A DNA stretch of 64,000 nt, from assembly GCA_947503895.1 (NCBI GenBank), contig CANNFT010000013.1, positions 124,001 to 188,000 of the forward strand, written 5' to 3'. This DNA is from an uncultured Saccharospirillaceae bacterium (lineage in GTDB: Bacteria; Pseudomonadota; Gammaproteobacteria; Pseudomonadales; Oceanobacteraceae). The position numbers were made by a program, and so were the translations under genes. Under the pieces are notes generated by a model. The model did no database searches. It was not told where the DNA came from and saw nothing but the letters and a program-made list of their open reading frames with translations. This document shows, one piece after another, positions 35,997-45,289 of the stretch. Numbering within the stretch: position 1 is the stretch's first letter; every line of letters begins with the position of its first letter.

Positions 35997-37958
35997 ATGC
36001 GACCCATTAACCTGTTTATATTTAGTCTTTGTTTTTTATTCTCTGGAATATGGTTTCAGGCAATGGCCGCGGAAGATGTACAGGTAAATTATCTGACGTC
36101 GCTTCACAGCTCGGGACCAGAAGGCTGGCCCTCAACTCAACGTCCACTAGCCCCGCCTATTCTGGCCAGCAATGGGGAACTCTATGGGCTATCCCATGGT
36201 TTGTCTGGTATATATTCATTGTCACCTGTGCCAGGCCATTATGTTCATAGTCGTGATTTATACGTTCAAACGAAACTGAATCAATTTAGCGGCATGCTAA
36301 TTCAAAGTAACTCTGGCCACCTGTATGGCAGTGCCTATTCCGGAAATGCAAACAGCACTTACAAAAGTGAAGTTATTGATGGCGCGGTCTTTCGTGCTGA
36401 GTTTGATGGTACCGGTGCTGAGCTTATTCAATCGACTGTTGGCAATGTATTTCAACCCACCGGTGTGTTGGTATTGGACGCCAATGAAAACATTTATGGG
36501 TTGGACCGAGGCCCAAACAATAACGGCCGAATTTTTAAAATATCGACAGAAAACGAATTTTCTGTTCTCTATGAATTTACTGCCGGGCCTCAGGGGCAAA
36601 TGCAGTTTCCTAATGGCATGGTGCTCGCCAGCAATGGCTGGTTATACGGGTTAACCGCTTACAAACGCGGTATTCCATTTGACGAAGAGACCGCTAATGA
36701 TCCGAAAACCTCTGTCGGAACCTTGTATCGGATGAATCCATCTGATGCGAATAGCTTTAAAATCCTGCATGAATTTAAGTTAAGTGAAGGCGAAATTCCC
36801 TGGTTTGACTATATCGCTAAATTTAGTGCCCAAGCTGAATTGTCATTTTCGGGAGATAACATTTTAGCGCACCTCGTCGAGGCATCCGATGGGTACCTTT
36901 ACGGCACAACATCCATTGGCACCTGTATTACCAAAAGAGCAGATAAGCGAGATGTGGAATCACCATTATGTGGCGGGAAATATTGGCCTAAAAATACACG
37001 AACCAACGAATCACTTTTTGACACGCCTTACCCGCATTATGACGGCCAAATAACCCATGGCGCCGTTTTTCGAATAGCGCTAGATGGCAGCAATTTTAAT
37101 ATTCTGCATGAATTCAGAGGTGAAGATGGAAGCCAACCCAGGGGTTATCTTGCCGTTACGGACGATGGGCATGTGTATGGCACAACCTTGAGCGGTGGCC
37201 AAAATAAAAATGATATTAATAATTACGAAGAAGGAGTCTCTTACCCGACATATGAAGAAAATTTAACTTACGATGGCACCCTGTATCGCATCAAAATAAA
37301 TCAAATAGATATTTCAAATGAAGGCGAAGTTTTAAATAGCGGTTTTGAACACTTGCACTCATTTAAAGGCGGCGTTGATGCCGACAGCGACGGAAAAGTC
37401 CCTACGGGAGTCGCACTTGCTTCCAATAATCGCTTATATGGTACCACCCGATTCGGTGGCCGTGGCTACACATCCCGAAACGGAAAAAACTGGCAAAACG
37501 GCAATAGCGGTACAGTGTTTGAAGTGGATTTAAACGGTGATCGACCGGGTGCTGCGGTAACAGTGACGGCCACGCCCGGCGTCATTGGCATAGGCGAAAC
37601 AGCAGAAATTACCTGGACGTCAAGCGATGCATCAAATTGTGTAGCCAGTGGCGGTTCCGGTTCAGACGGATGGTCGGGTAATCGGGATAATAGCGGCAGT
37701 ATCAAAGTCTTACCTGATACGGGTGTTTTTTATTACACCTTAATCTGTGACGATAACTTAAAAGGCGGGCAAGCAGGGGATGTCATTACATTGCGGGTGG
37801 ATGCCAAGGATATCGTCAGTGATAACGTGACAACCGAATACGGCAATGGCGCGGGCAGTTTAATTCTGTTTTCGCCTATGCATTTTTTCATGAGTTTGGG
37901 TATCTTCGCTATTTTGTTTCCTCGTCGAAGCGTTTATCTATTTTTCACTAAAAAATAA
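35997..37958 (+). CDS. GloVer-repeat surface protein (2), coupled to hasD
   Basis: The 653-residue paralog of the protein at 33306 has a signal peptide (FSGIWFQAMAA), the same repeat core (ELYGLSHGLSG, YGTTLSGGQNKND, RLYGTTRFGGRG), an Ig-like two-cysteine domain near 515-610 and a C-terminal membrane segment followed by PRRS. It lacks the Ser-rich stretch, so the tail is only GlyGly-CTERM-like. The ribosome site is poor. Its stop overlaps the hasD-like ATG (TAATG), so it is translated with the secretion machinery. It follows two stem-loops after hasA. A role in hemophore release or heme-protein binding is inferred only from context. Confidence 0.78.
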   Translation: MRPINLFIFSLCFLFSGIWFQAMAAEDVQVNYLTSLHSSGPEGWPSTQRPLAPPILASNGELYGLSHGLSGIYSLSPVPGHYVHSRDLYVQTKLNQFSGMLIQSNSGHLYGSAYSGNANSTYKSEVIDGAVFRAEFDGTGAELIQSTVGNVFQPTGVLVLDANENIYGLDRGPNNNGRIFKISTENEFSVLYEFTAGPQGQMQFPNGMVLASNGWLYGLTAYKRGIPFDEETANDPKTSVGTLYRMNPSDANSFKILHEFKLSEGEIPWFDYIAKFSAQAELSFSGDNILAHLVEASDGYLYGTTSIGTCITKRADKRDVESPLCGGKYWPKNTRTNESLFDTPYPHYDGQITHGAVFRIALDGSNFNILHEFRGEDGSQPRGYLAVTDDGHVYGTTLSGGQNKNDINNYEEGVSYPTYEENLTYDGTLYRIKINQIDISNEGEVLNSGFEHLHSFKGGVDADSDGKVPTGVALASNNRLYGTTRFGGRGYTSRNGKNWQNGNSGTVFEVDLNGDRPGAAVTVTATPGVIGIGETAEITWTSSDASNCVASGGSGSDGWSGNRDNSGSIKVLPDTGVFYYTLICDDNLKGGQAGDVITLRVDAKDIVSDNVTTEYGNGAGSLILFSPMHFFMSLGIFAILFPRRSVYLFFTKK

Positions 37959-39751
37959 TGATGTTTTTACCTAAAATCCAGCAACCAGAGTTAATAAACG
38001 CATTGGCGGCGAATAAAAAAACGTTCCGTAGCGTCGCCGTCTTTAGTGCCGTCATCAATTTACTGATGCTGGTGCCTGCTATCTATATGTTGCAAGTCTA
38101 CGATCGCGTTCTATCGTCAGGGAATCAGTGGACGCTGCTTATGTTGACGTTGCTTGCGCTGGGATTGTTTTTATTAATGGGGGCGCTGGAGTGGGTACGC
38201 AGCTTGTTGGTCATCCGCATTGGTGAGCAGTTTGATGAATCACTCAGTGATCGTGTTTATCACGCGAGCTATCAACATAGCCTGCGCGGGCAAAATAATG
38301 TGACCGCGCAATCTTTGAGTGACTTAAGTCAGCTGCGTCAATTTATGACGGGTAGTGCACTATTCGCGTTTTTAGATGCCCCCTGGTTTCCAATTTATTT
38401 ATTGGTGATATTTTTATTTCACCCTTGGCTAGGTGTGCTCGCATTAACAGGGGCGATACTTCTAATCGCGTTAGCGGTCATCAATGAGTGCTGGTCAAAA
38501 GCGATTTTAAATTCCGCTAATCAGATATCCGCACAAGCTCAACAGAAAGCGGTAGCGTATTTGCAACAAGCCGATGTTATTGCTGCTTTGGGCATGTTTG
38601 ATCGTGTGAAGGCTATCTGGAAACAAAAACACCAGGCAGGGCTCACATACCAGTGTGTTGCCAGTGAACGTAATGCCGTTATCAGCGCGTTAGCAAAAAC
38701 AACGCGTACGGCACTTCAATCATTAATGCTAGGTTTAGGTGCCTATTTAGCGGTAGAAGGGCATATTTCAGCAGGTATGATGGTGGCAGGTTCAATTTTA
38801 ATTGGCCGAATGCTATCGCCGGTCGAGCAATTAGTCGGCGCCCTTAGACAGTGGTCACAAGCGGAACGATCCAAACAACGGCTAGAACATTTAATACAGG
38901 CGTATCCTGCTGAGTCTGAAAAATTAAAGCTTTCGCCACCTCAGGGGAACTTGAGGGTAGAAAAAATGAGCTTATTACCTCCAGGGGCGCTGCGACCGTG
39001 TTTAACTAATATTTCTTTTTCGATTAATTCAGGTGATGTCTTAGCTGTATTGGGTGCATCGGGTTCGGGGAAATCTTGTTTAGCCAAAGCACTTGTTGGT
39101 ATTTGGGCGCCCAAGCTAGGTAAAATCTGCTTTGATGACGCGGACATTTCGCAGTGGAATCAACAATCATTAGGCCAGCATATTGGCTATGTCCCTCAAG
39201 AAGTGAATTTATTTGAAGGGACGCTCGCTGAAAACATTGCCCGCTATGAGCAACCGGATAGCGAGGCCGTCATTGCGGCCGCAAAACTGGCGGGAGTCCA
39301 TGAATTAATTTTACAGCTGCCTCAAGGATATGGGACGAAATTAAGTGAAGGGACCAATGGGCTTTCCGGAGGCCAAAAACAGCGTATTGCGTTAGCGCGT
39401 GCTTTGTATGGTGACCCTTCCATCATTGTATTGGATGAACCCAATGCCCATCTTGATGAAGTTGGAGAGAAAGCGCTGGCAGAATCATTGGCCGCTTTAA
39501 AATCGAAAGGAAAAACATTGATTCTAATTACCCACAAAGTGGGAATATTGCCGTTAACCAATAAAGTGTTGGTGTTAAACGGCGGTACGGTAAAAAGTTT
39601 CAGCGATACACAAACATTACTGCAAGCGCTAAATAAGCCTAGCGCGGCACTCAGTAAGCCCTCGCCGGTGGCGAATACCCAATTCTCCTATCAGTATCAT
39701 TCAGCAACGGGTTCAGTAGCCACGGCAAAAAAAGAAGGGGAATCGGCATGA
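37958..39751 (+). CDS. hasD: Type I secretion ABC transporter (HasD/PrtD-like)
   Basis: The 597-residue protein has a six-helix transmembrane domain (about 20-300) and an ATPase domain with Walker A GASGSGKSC, signature LSGGQKQRIALARAL and Walker B IIVLDEPNAHLD. There is no C39 peptidase domain, as expected for the HasD/PrtD class that exports unprocessed HasA or metalloproteases. It energises HasA secretion through HasE and an outer-membrane TolC/HasF not found in this window. The stop shares ATGA with the next gene. Confidence 0.92.
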   Translation: MMFLPKIQQPELINALAANKKTFRSVAVFSAVINLLMLVPAIYMLQVYDRVLSSGNQWTLLMLTLLALGLFLLMGALEWVRSLLVIRIGEQFDESLSDRVYHASYQHSLRGQNNVTAQSLSDLSQLRQFMTGSALFAFLDAPWFPIYLLVIFLFHPWLGVLALTGAILLIALAVINECWSKAILNSANQISAQAQQKAVAYLQQADVIAALGMFDRVKAIWKQKHQAGLTYQCVASERNAVISALAKTTRTALQSLMLGLGAYLAVEGHISAGMMVAGSILIGRMLSPVEQLVGALRQWSQAERSKQRLEHLIQAYPAESEKLKLSPPQGNLRVEKMSLLPPGALRPCLTNISFSINSGDVLAVLGASGSGKSCLAKALVGIWAPKLGKICFDDADISQWNQQSLGQHIGYVPQEVNLFEGTLAENIARYEQPDSEAVIAAAKLAGVHELILQLPQGYGTKLSEGTNGLSGGQKQRIALARALYGDPSIIVLDEPNAHLDEVGEKALAESLAALKSKGKTLILITHKVGILPLTNKVLVLNGGTVKSFSDTQTLLQALNKPSAALSKPSPVANTQFSYQYHSATGSVATAKKEGESA

Positions 39752-41175
39752 TGGAAAAAACCAATGTCACTAATTCCCCTGATGAAAGTGCGGATGAATC
39801 TTTAGTTTTGTTACAGCGTCGTTCTACGAAAGCTTATGCTCAAATAGGGTGGCTTTTGGTTAGCGTCGGGTTTTTAGGATTTTTAGTTTGGTCTGCCATA
39901 GCACCATTGGATCAGGGCGTGGTGGCTGATGGGCGAGTCACAGTGAATGGACAACGGAAAACCATTCAGCATGTCGATGGTGGAATTATTCGTGAAATTT
40001 ATGTCACCGAAGGAGCAGAGGTTAATCAAGGTGATCGTCTGATTTCATTGGAAAATACGGTTTTGAACGCTCAAGCAATGGCCGCTAGAAGCGATTATCT
40101 GAATGCTCAATTGGAGATGACGCGGCTAGAAGTCGAGCAAAGCTTGTTCGTAGAATCGAATGTGCTATCAATCGAACAAAAACATTTACATGCCATCGCG
40201 TTGCCAAAAAACAGTTCAGATCAAGGCAGTACCGGCAATATTGAATCCACTGAGCCTACACTTTTAGGAGCACTGCTAGAAGATTCAGTTAGGCTACATC
40301 AGTCATTATTATTCAGTCGTCATCAAGCATTGCAACAAAACTTTGCAATTTTAAATGAGCAAGAAGCCGCTGCTCACTCTCGATTGGAGGGCTACATTGG
40401 ATTACGCCATAGTCAGCAGCGGCAAAAAGCCTTCTTACAACAGCGCATTGATGGTCTTAAATCATTGGCCAATCAAAATTATGTATCAAAAAATACGCTT
40501 TTAGAACGACAAGAATCCCTTGCGGAACTTGAAGGTGAAATGCATACCACTCAGGGTAATATTATTGCGACACAGCGCCAGCTGGCTGAAATTAAAAATA
40601 GCGGAGCGCTAAAAGAGTCTACGCACCTCAATGATATTCGAGAGCAGTTAGCTAGCTTGCGCAACCAACAACCAAGACGATATCAAGCCATGGTTGAAGC
40701 TAATGCAGCGCTGGCTCGAAGTGAGATCATCGCGCCTGTGGCTGGCACCATCGTAAATTTAAGTACCCATACGATTAATGGTGTTATTCGATCTTCTGAG
40801 TCGCTCATGGAAATCGTGCCGAATGGTGAATCGCTTATTGTGGAAGCACGAATACCGATTGAAAGCATAGATTCTGTCTATCCGAACCAATCAGTTGACC
40901 TGATGTTCAGTGCTTTTAATCGGGCATCGACGCCGAAGGTGCAGGGGAAGTTGGTGCATATCAGTGCGGATCGATTGGAAGACCCTACGAGCGGACAACC
41001 TTATTACGGTGCATCAATCGAAGTGAGTTCAACGGCGCTGGGGCAATTGAATGGGTTCACCATTATTCCTGGTATGCCGGTTCAGGCGTTCATTAAAAAT
41101 GGTGAGCGCACCCTGCTGAGTTATCTTTTTAAACCCTTTACGGACCGCATTCCTATGGCATTTTCTGGTGAGTAA
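39748..41175 (+). CDS. hasE: Type I secretion membrane-fusion protein (HasE/HlyD-like)
   Basis: The 475-residue adaptor has one N-terminal membrane segment (about 35-55), a lipoyl-like half motif (VDGGIIREIYVTEGAEVNQG), a long coiled-coil hairpin rich in Gln/Glu (about 95-320) and the C-terminal beta-barrel region (SLIVEARIPIESIDSVYPNQ). It bridges HasD and TolC. ATG overlaps the hasD stop (ATGA), so stoichiometry is coupled. About 105 bases separate it from the heme oxygenase gene. Confidence 0.92.
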   Translation: MMEKTNVTNSPDESADESLVLLQRRSTKAYAQIGWLLVSVGFLGFLVWSAIAPLDQGVVADGRVTVNGQRKTIQHVDGGIIREIYVTEGAEVNQGDRLISLENTVLNAQAMAARSDYLNAQLEMTRLEVEQSLFVESNVLSIEQKHLHAIALPKNSSDQGSTGNIESTEPTLLGALLEDSVRLHQSLLFSRHQALQQNFAILNEQEAAAHSRLEGYIGLRHSQQRQKAFLQQRIDGLKSLANQNYVSKNTLLERQESLAELEGEMHTTQGNIIATQRQLAEIKNSGALKESTHLNDIREQLASLRNQQPRRYQAMVEANAALARSEIIAPVAGTIVNLSTHTINGVIRSSESLMEIVPNGESLIVEARIPIESIDSVYPNQSVDLMFSAFNRASTPKVQGKLVHISADRLEDPTSGQPYYGASIEVSSTALGQLNGFTIIPGMPVQAFIKNGERTLLSYLFKPFTDRIPMAFSGE

Positions 41176-41280
41176 TTAAGGGCGCCTCAAATAATTTAGC
41201 CTTTTAGTAAAAAATATTGTGCCTTTTGGAATCTCGCCCGTCTTAAGTAGTAAAGGTTTAAAAATGATAGAGGTAGTCGC

Positions 41281-41964
41281 ATGATGGGTGACAGTCAGGC
41301 CGTTGTTCCAGCCGTTGTCGAGTTAAACGCAATCGCTAAGCAAGGCGATCAGCAAAAAACAGGCATCCAGCAAGCCGGTAAACTCGCGCAAAAGTCTTTG
41401 TCTGTGCGCTTGAAGGCAGGCACTACCAGTACACACGATAGCCTTGACCTGCGCATTATGCGGGCAGACCCATTCGGCAGCCAAGATCGATATAAACACT
41501 TTTTAAAGGTTCAATATGTCTTTCACTGGGTCACAGAGCCGCTGTATTTCAATGAAAAAATCGCCAACTGGATTCCCCATATCCACAAAGGATGCCGCGT
41601 GGCGCAGGTTAAACAAGATTGCTTAGACTTAGGGATGTCAGAGCAGGAAATAGAAGCACTCGTTGCTCCGTTTGATAAAGTGGTTGTGAGTGATACCGCT
41701 GCATTAGGCTGGCTATATACGTTAGAAGGCTCTAACATAGGGGCGGCTTTTTTGTTTAAATTCGCTAAAAAAATTGGTTTGGACGAACACTTTGGAGCAT
41801 CTCATCTAGCAGGAAATCCGGAAGGGCGCGGACGTTATTGGAATAAATTCAAGAATGCAGTCGATGCGCTTAGTTTAACTCCTGAACAAGAACAAGATGT
41901 ACAACAAGGAGCCGCTAATGCGTTTGCGCTTGTTAGATCACTGGTCGAAAAGCATCTGCCATGA
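41281..41964 (+). CDS. hemO: Biliverdin-producing heme oxygenase (HemO/PigA/BphO type)
   Basis: The 227-residue protein matches bacterial heme oxygenases: proximal histidine H52 in AGTTSTHDSLDLRIM, then DPFGSQDRYKHFL and the distal-helix motif YTLEGSNIGAAFLFK with the GASHLAGNPEGRGRYW block. It opens the heme ring, releasing iron inside the cell, the last step of the island's pathway. An N-terminal extension of about 40 residues before the catalytic helix is longer than usual; a later start was not evident. GAGG lies upstream. Its stop overlaps the next gene (ATGA). Confidence 0.9.
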   Translation: MMGDSQAVVPAVVELNAIAKQGDQQKTGIQQAGKLAQKSLSVRLKAGTTSTHDSLDLRIMRADPFGSQDRYKHFLKVQYVFHWVTEPLYFNEKIANWIPHIHKGCRVAQVKQDCLDLGMSEQEIEALVAPFDKVVVSDTAALGWLYTLEGSNIGAAFLFKFAKKIGLDEHFGASHLAGNPEGRGRYWNKFKNAVDALSLTPEQEQDVQQGAANAFALVRSLVEKHLP

Positions 41965-42380
41965 GCGCTGAAATGAGCAGCAATATAAAACAAACATTTT
42001 CCGATATAAAAGAACGCAGTAAAAAAGCGTTCTTCGTTGTATTAGCCATCGTATTTCTGGGTATCGCCTGTATCGGCATCGTGACACCGGGCTTGCCTAC
42101 GACGGAATTTCTTTTATTAGCTGCGGGTTGTGCGGCGAAAGGCTCTACACGCTTACATCAATGGATGATGAATCATCGTTTATTTGGACCTATGATTCGA
42201 CATTGGCAGGAAGACCGCTCCATTCATCGTAAAACGAAGATCACGGCAATTTTTATGATGACCGTGAGTGTTACAGCGATGTACGTCTTTGTGCCGCATC
42301 CAATTATTGTCAGTATTCTTGCTGCAGGTATGGCGCTAAGTGCGATCTGGATTTGGACGAGGCCAGAGCCGGCCTCGTAA
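41961..42380 (+). CDS. YbaN-family (DUF454) inner-membrane protein
   Basis: The 139-residue protein has two or three membrane segments and the family motif GIVTPGLPTTEFLLLAAGCAAKGS near residue 32, with a later HPIIVSILAAGMALS segment. YbaN proteins are frequently found next to heme or iron uptake genes, but the function is not established. The ATGA overlap with hemO implies coupled translation. A hairpin, ACGAGGCC/GGCCTCGT at 42357-42378, ends at the stop codon. It is probably the last gene of the Has transcript. Confidence 0.85.
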   Translation: MSAEMSSNIKQTFSDIKERSKKAFFVVLAIVFLGIACIGIVTPGLPTTEFLLLAAGCAAKGSTRLHQWMMNHRLFGPMIRHWQEDRSIHRKTKITAIFMMTVSVTAMYVFVPHPIIVSILAAGMALSAIWIWTRPEPAS

Positions 42381-42463
42381 TTGAAGGAAGTGATCAGAAA
42401 GGGTCATGGTTCACTTCGGATAAGTCACAGGATGATTAAATGTGTCCTTAAAGACTAGGAAAT

Positions 42464-42904
42464 TTAGGCAGACCGTAACGCCTTTTTCTCTGCATACTGC
42501 TTAAGTTCGTTTAATAAAAAGTCCCATACCTGATCATTCATTAAATCATATAATTCAGCAGTGGGCAGATTCTCCTGAATTAAGGTTAGCTGAGTTCCGT
42601 CTTCAGCTTCCTGCAATTGATATCGAATCGTGACAAGATTTTCATTTGAGCGCTCCGTTCCATGATTATCGCTCCAATACTGATAGGCATATGCATGCGG
42701 AGCCGATAGTTCGATGATTTCACCGTAATCTGTAAACGGGACCCCTTCCACCTCGCCTTTATACAGTACCTCAGCTCCAACCGACCAATCACTTATAACC
42801 TCTTTAAGAGGGAAGTATTTAATGATTTCGTCGCTAGAGATTAACGCGTTAAATATCTGCTTCGTCGGAGCATAGATGAGTATACTCTTACTGATAATCT
42901 TCAT
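42464..42904 (-). CDS. SRPBCC (AHSA1-like) domain protein
   Basis: The 146-residue protein is a START/Bet v1-like SRPBCC domain with the AHSA1 pattern: IYAPTKQIFNALISSDEI at the start, a WSVGAEVLY strand, and a C-terminal helix (LMNDQVWDFLLNELKQY). Such proteins bind hydrophobic ligands or, in AHA1 itself, activate Hsp90; no specific role can be assigned. It is convergent with ybaN with an 83-base gap. Confidence 0.8.
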   Translation of the reverse strand: MKIISKSILIYAPTKQIFNALISSDEIIKYFPLKEVISDWSVGAEVLYKGEVEGVPFTDYGEIIELSAPHAYAYQYWSDNHGTERSNENLVTIRYQLQEAEDGTQLTLIQENLPTAELYDLMNDQVWDFLLNELKQYAEKKALRSA

Positions 42905-43322
42905 GTTGAACTTAACCCCGTCCAGTTTAATTTATACGACTGTCGAATTGAAATTTAATATAGAAACAAAAATATGAATGTTGCATGAACAACCGTAGCA
43001 ATAATAGCTCCTGGAAGTGCAAAGTTTGGCTCTTGGGGCCAGCTTGACACCTGCGAAAACAGCTAACTTGCCCTAACTAAATTTGACTATAAACCATTTT
43101 ACTAATTTATAAAATAAACCAACATGCCTGTTAAAATAAATTAAACGATCATTATTATGAATAAGGGTAAAGATTGCCTTAATTTACAATAGTGAAACTC
43201 TTTTTATAGGTGCGTATAAAAATAATATTTATAAAAATCCGATCCAATGAATGACACATCAACATAGTAGAAATTCGGGTTTTTTGAAAAATATACGTCT
43301 ACAAAGGAAGGAATTCCGATAT
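42905..43322. other. AT-rich intergenic region
   Basis: About 420 bases, distinctly AT-rich compared with its surroundings, with no supportable gene or clear terminator. It carries the promoter of the SRPBCC gene at its left end. Confidence 0.4.
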
Positions 43323-43700
43323 CTATTGGTTTAGGGGCCAAGGTGTTATTAAAAAACGAGGAGGAATCCAGGGTGCTCTACTCTTAAATGTAAATTTACC
43401 GTGCTCCTTATCCTTATAATCACGTAGAACCAGATAGCGACGATAAAGCGCACGCGCAGATGGACGACAGTGGATTTCACGCCAAATACTTTTCACCTCT
43501 ACTGGTGAAAACTTGATATGTGCTCCAATTTTATTCAAATTAAACTTAAGCAAACTAAAATATGGCGTTTTAATGCTTTCAAAAAATATAATGATCATTG
43601 ATATAAAGGCAAATACAACTGTCATCACCATAAAGCCAATGTAAAGCGAACTATCTTGAAATATAGTGGTGACATAGCGGTGATCGCGTGAAAGGCTCAT
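43323..43700 (-). CDS. Hypothetical single-pass membrane protein
   Basis: A 125-residue protein with one membrane segment (about residues 19-41, YIGFMVMTVVFAFISMIIIF) and a basic C-terminal half. I do not recognise the family and see no ribosome site before the ATG, so it may be poorly expressed or mis-started. It is isolated in an AT-rich stretch between unrelated genes, which could mean recent acquisition. Confidence 0.45.
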   Translation of the reverse strand: MSLSRDHRYVTTIFQDSSLYIGFMVMTVVFAFISMIIIFFESIKTPYFSLLKFNLNKIGAHIKFSPVEVKSIWREIHCRPSARALYRRYLVLRDYKDKEHGKFTFKSRAPWIPPRFLITPWPLNQ

Positions 43701-43930
43701 AGCAATTAATGTTATTTATTTCACTCACTATGTCGCGTGTCATCAATACTCTGTTTTCTTATCATAATGGGTTCTATTTGGAAACGGTGCCCACTTTAAG
43801 CAGGGCAGGGCATCTACATTGAATTGACGTATAATGGCTAACTGACCTTTCCCTGTATTGATGCATTGTTTGTTAGATGGCTAGGTCACCGTATTTTCGA
43901 ATCAACATCCGGTAGTGGAAAGGCAGAGGT

Positions 43931-44611
43931 ATGATGTCTGAAAAACCCCAAGGGCCCTTAGTCTCTTTAAATTCTGAATCACTTAATCATCACCTTGTTT
44001 CATTATTTGGACGCCCAGCAAAGCAGACGCGATTAGAAGATATTGGATTGACGCTGCTACTGTTGGATGACGATGACTCAAGCGATCAGTTTGCCCCTGA
44101 GCAAGTGGATACCATTTGGCAAAATATGCCGTATTGGGCATTTGTGTGGTCTAGTGGCCGAGCGTTAGCTTCATTTGTACAGGACCATCCGGCCACGGTG
44201 GCAGGCAAACGCATACTGGATTTTGGTGCAGGCAGCGGCGTCGTTGGGTTGGCGGCATTGAATGCTGGTGCAGCTGAGGTAATCTGCTGTGATATTGACC
44301 CGTTATCAAGGCAGGCCTGCCTTGAGAATGCGCGCTTGAATCAACTCAATCTTCAGGTCGTCAGCGCGATAGAGGACGCAGGCGACTTCGACTTATTAGT
44401 CGTCGGCGATATCTTATACGACACACGGAATCATGGCTTAGCTCATTCATTGTTTCAACAACAGAAGCCCTTGCTGTGGGCCGAGAGCCAAGCGCAAACA
44501 AAACTCGCGGATCAACGTCCGGTGGCGATTTATTCAGGAGAAACCTACCCTAATGTTGGCGGGTTCGATGAGCACAAGCAGATCCATATTTATCATCACT
44601 TACCTGTGTAG
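43931..44611 (+). CDS. Class I SAM-dependent methyltransferase (METTL/PrmA-like)
   Basis: The 226-residue protein has the SAM-binding motif ILDFGAGSGVVGLAAL near residue 96, the acidic strand ICCDIDPLS and a DLLVVGDILYD motif typical of the Methyltransf_16 / ETFB-lysine methyltransferase group. WQNMPYWAFVWSSGRALA precedes it, also as in that group. A protein-lysine target is plausible but not shown. It stands alone. Confidence 0.82.
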   Translation: MMSEKPQGPLVSLNSESLNHHLVSLFGRPAKQTRLEDIGLTLLLLDDDDSSDQFAPEQVDTIWQNMPYWAFVWSSGRALASFVQDHPATVAGKRILDFGAGSGVVGLAALNAGAAEVICCDIDPLSRQACLENARLNQLNLQVVSAIEDAGDFDLLVVGDILYDTRNHGLAHSLFQQQKPLLWAESQAQTKLADQRPVAIYSGETYPNVGGFDEHKQIHIYHHLPV

Positions 44612-44772
44612 TGGGGCTGGTAGGGTTTAATCAGCCTGCCGACCTGTCAAATATCGGGCGCTTCTCACGAGTGAGGATGTAACTTGTTGATTAGAAAAGG
44701 GAAAAATTGGGTTGCGTGACAAGCAAATGAAAGGACTATACTGGATTTAATGTTTGAGCTTTGGAGAAGGCC

Positions 44773-45228
44773 ATGCGTTATAAAACGGTTCGGGACGTGG
44801 TGGTACACAGTCGCCAGTTACACCATCAGATTAGTGAGTTTTATCAGAATCTAGGTGAGCGGCATCAGCAAGAACGAGTCAAAATATTGCTTGAGTATTT
44901 GAAGCGCCACGAAGACCATCTAGAAGAGACTTTGGCTAAATTTGAGAAGGATAAAAGCCAAAAAATCTGGGATGAATGGTTTCAATATGCCCCTGAGCAT
45001 GACTTAGAAAAAGTGCTGGATGGTGAAGAGATCCGGATGGATATGGATATCGATGATGTCGTCACACTGGCCTTAAAACTGGATGATTATTTTATCGATC
45101 TGTATCAAGATATGGTACAAAATGCCGTATCATCTGCCGTCAAAGATGTCTTTCAGAATTTACTTGAGATGGAGCAAAAAGAGAAAATCCGGTTGGCGAG
45201 AACCGCATTAGAAGTGAATGATATGTAG
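44773..45228 (+). CDS. Helical protein of ferritin-like appearance
   Basis: The 151-residue protein is almost wholly helical, with four long amphipathic helices. H/E pairs such as LKRHEDHLEETL and a last helix EMEQKEKIRLA suggest a rubrerythrin/ferritin-like bundle that could bind metal, but the ligand pattern is not complete enough to be sure. GGAGAAGG lies before the ATG at 44773, preferred over an in-frame TTG at 44761. Function unknown. Confidence 0.6.
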   Translation: MRYKTVRDVVVHSRQLHHQISEFYQNLGERHQQERVKILLEYLKRHEDHLEETLAKFEKDKSQKIWDEWFQYAPEHDLEKVLDGEEIRMDMDIDDVVTLALKLDDYFIDLYQDMVQNAVSSAVKDVFQNLLEMEQKEKIRLARTALEVNDM

Positions 45229-45289
45229 TGTTCAAGCACACAAATCTGACGCGATTGGGTGCTTAAACATTCCACTTGATTCGTCGTGG

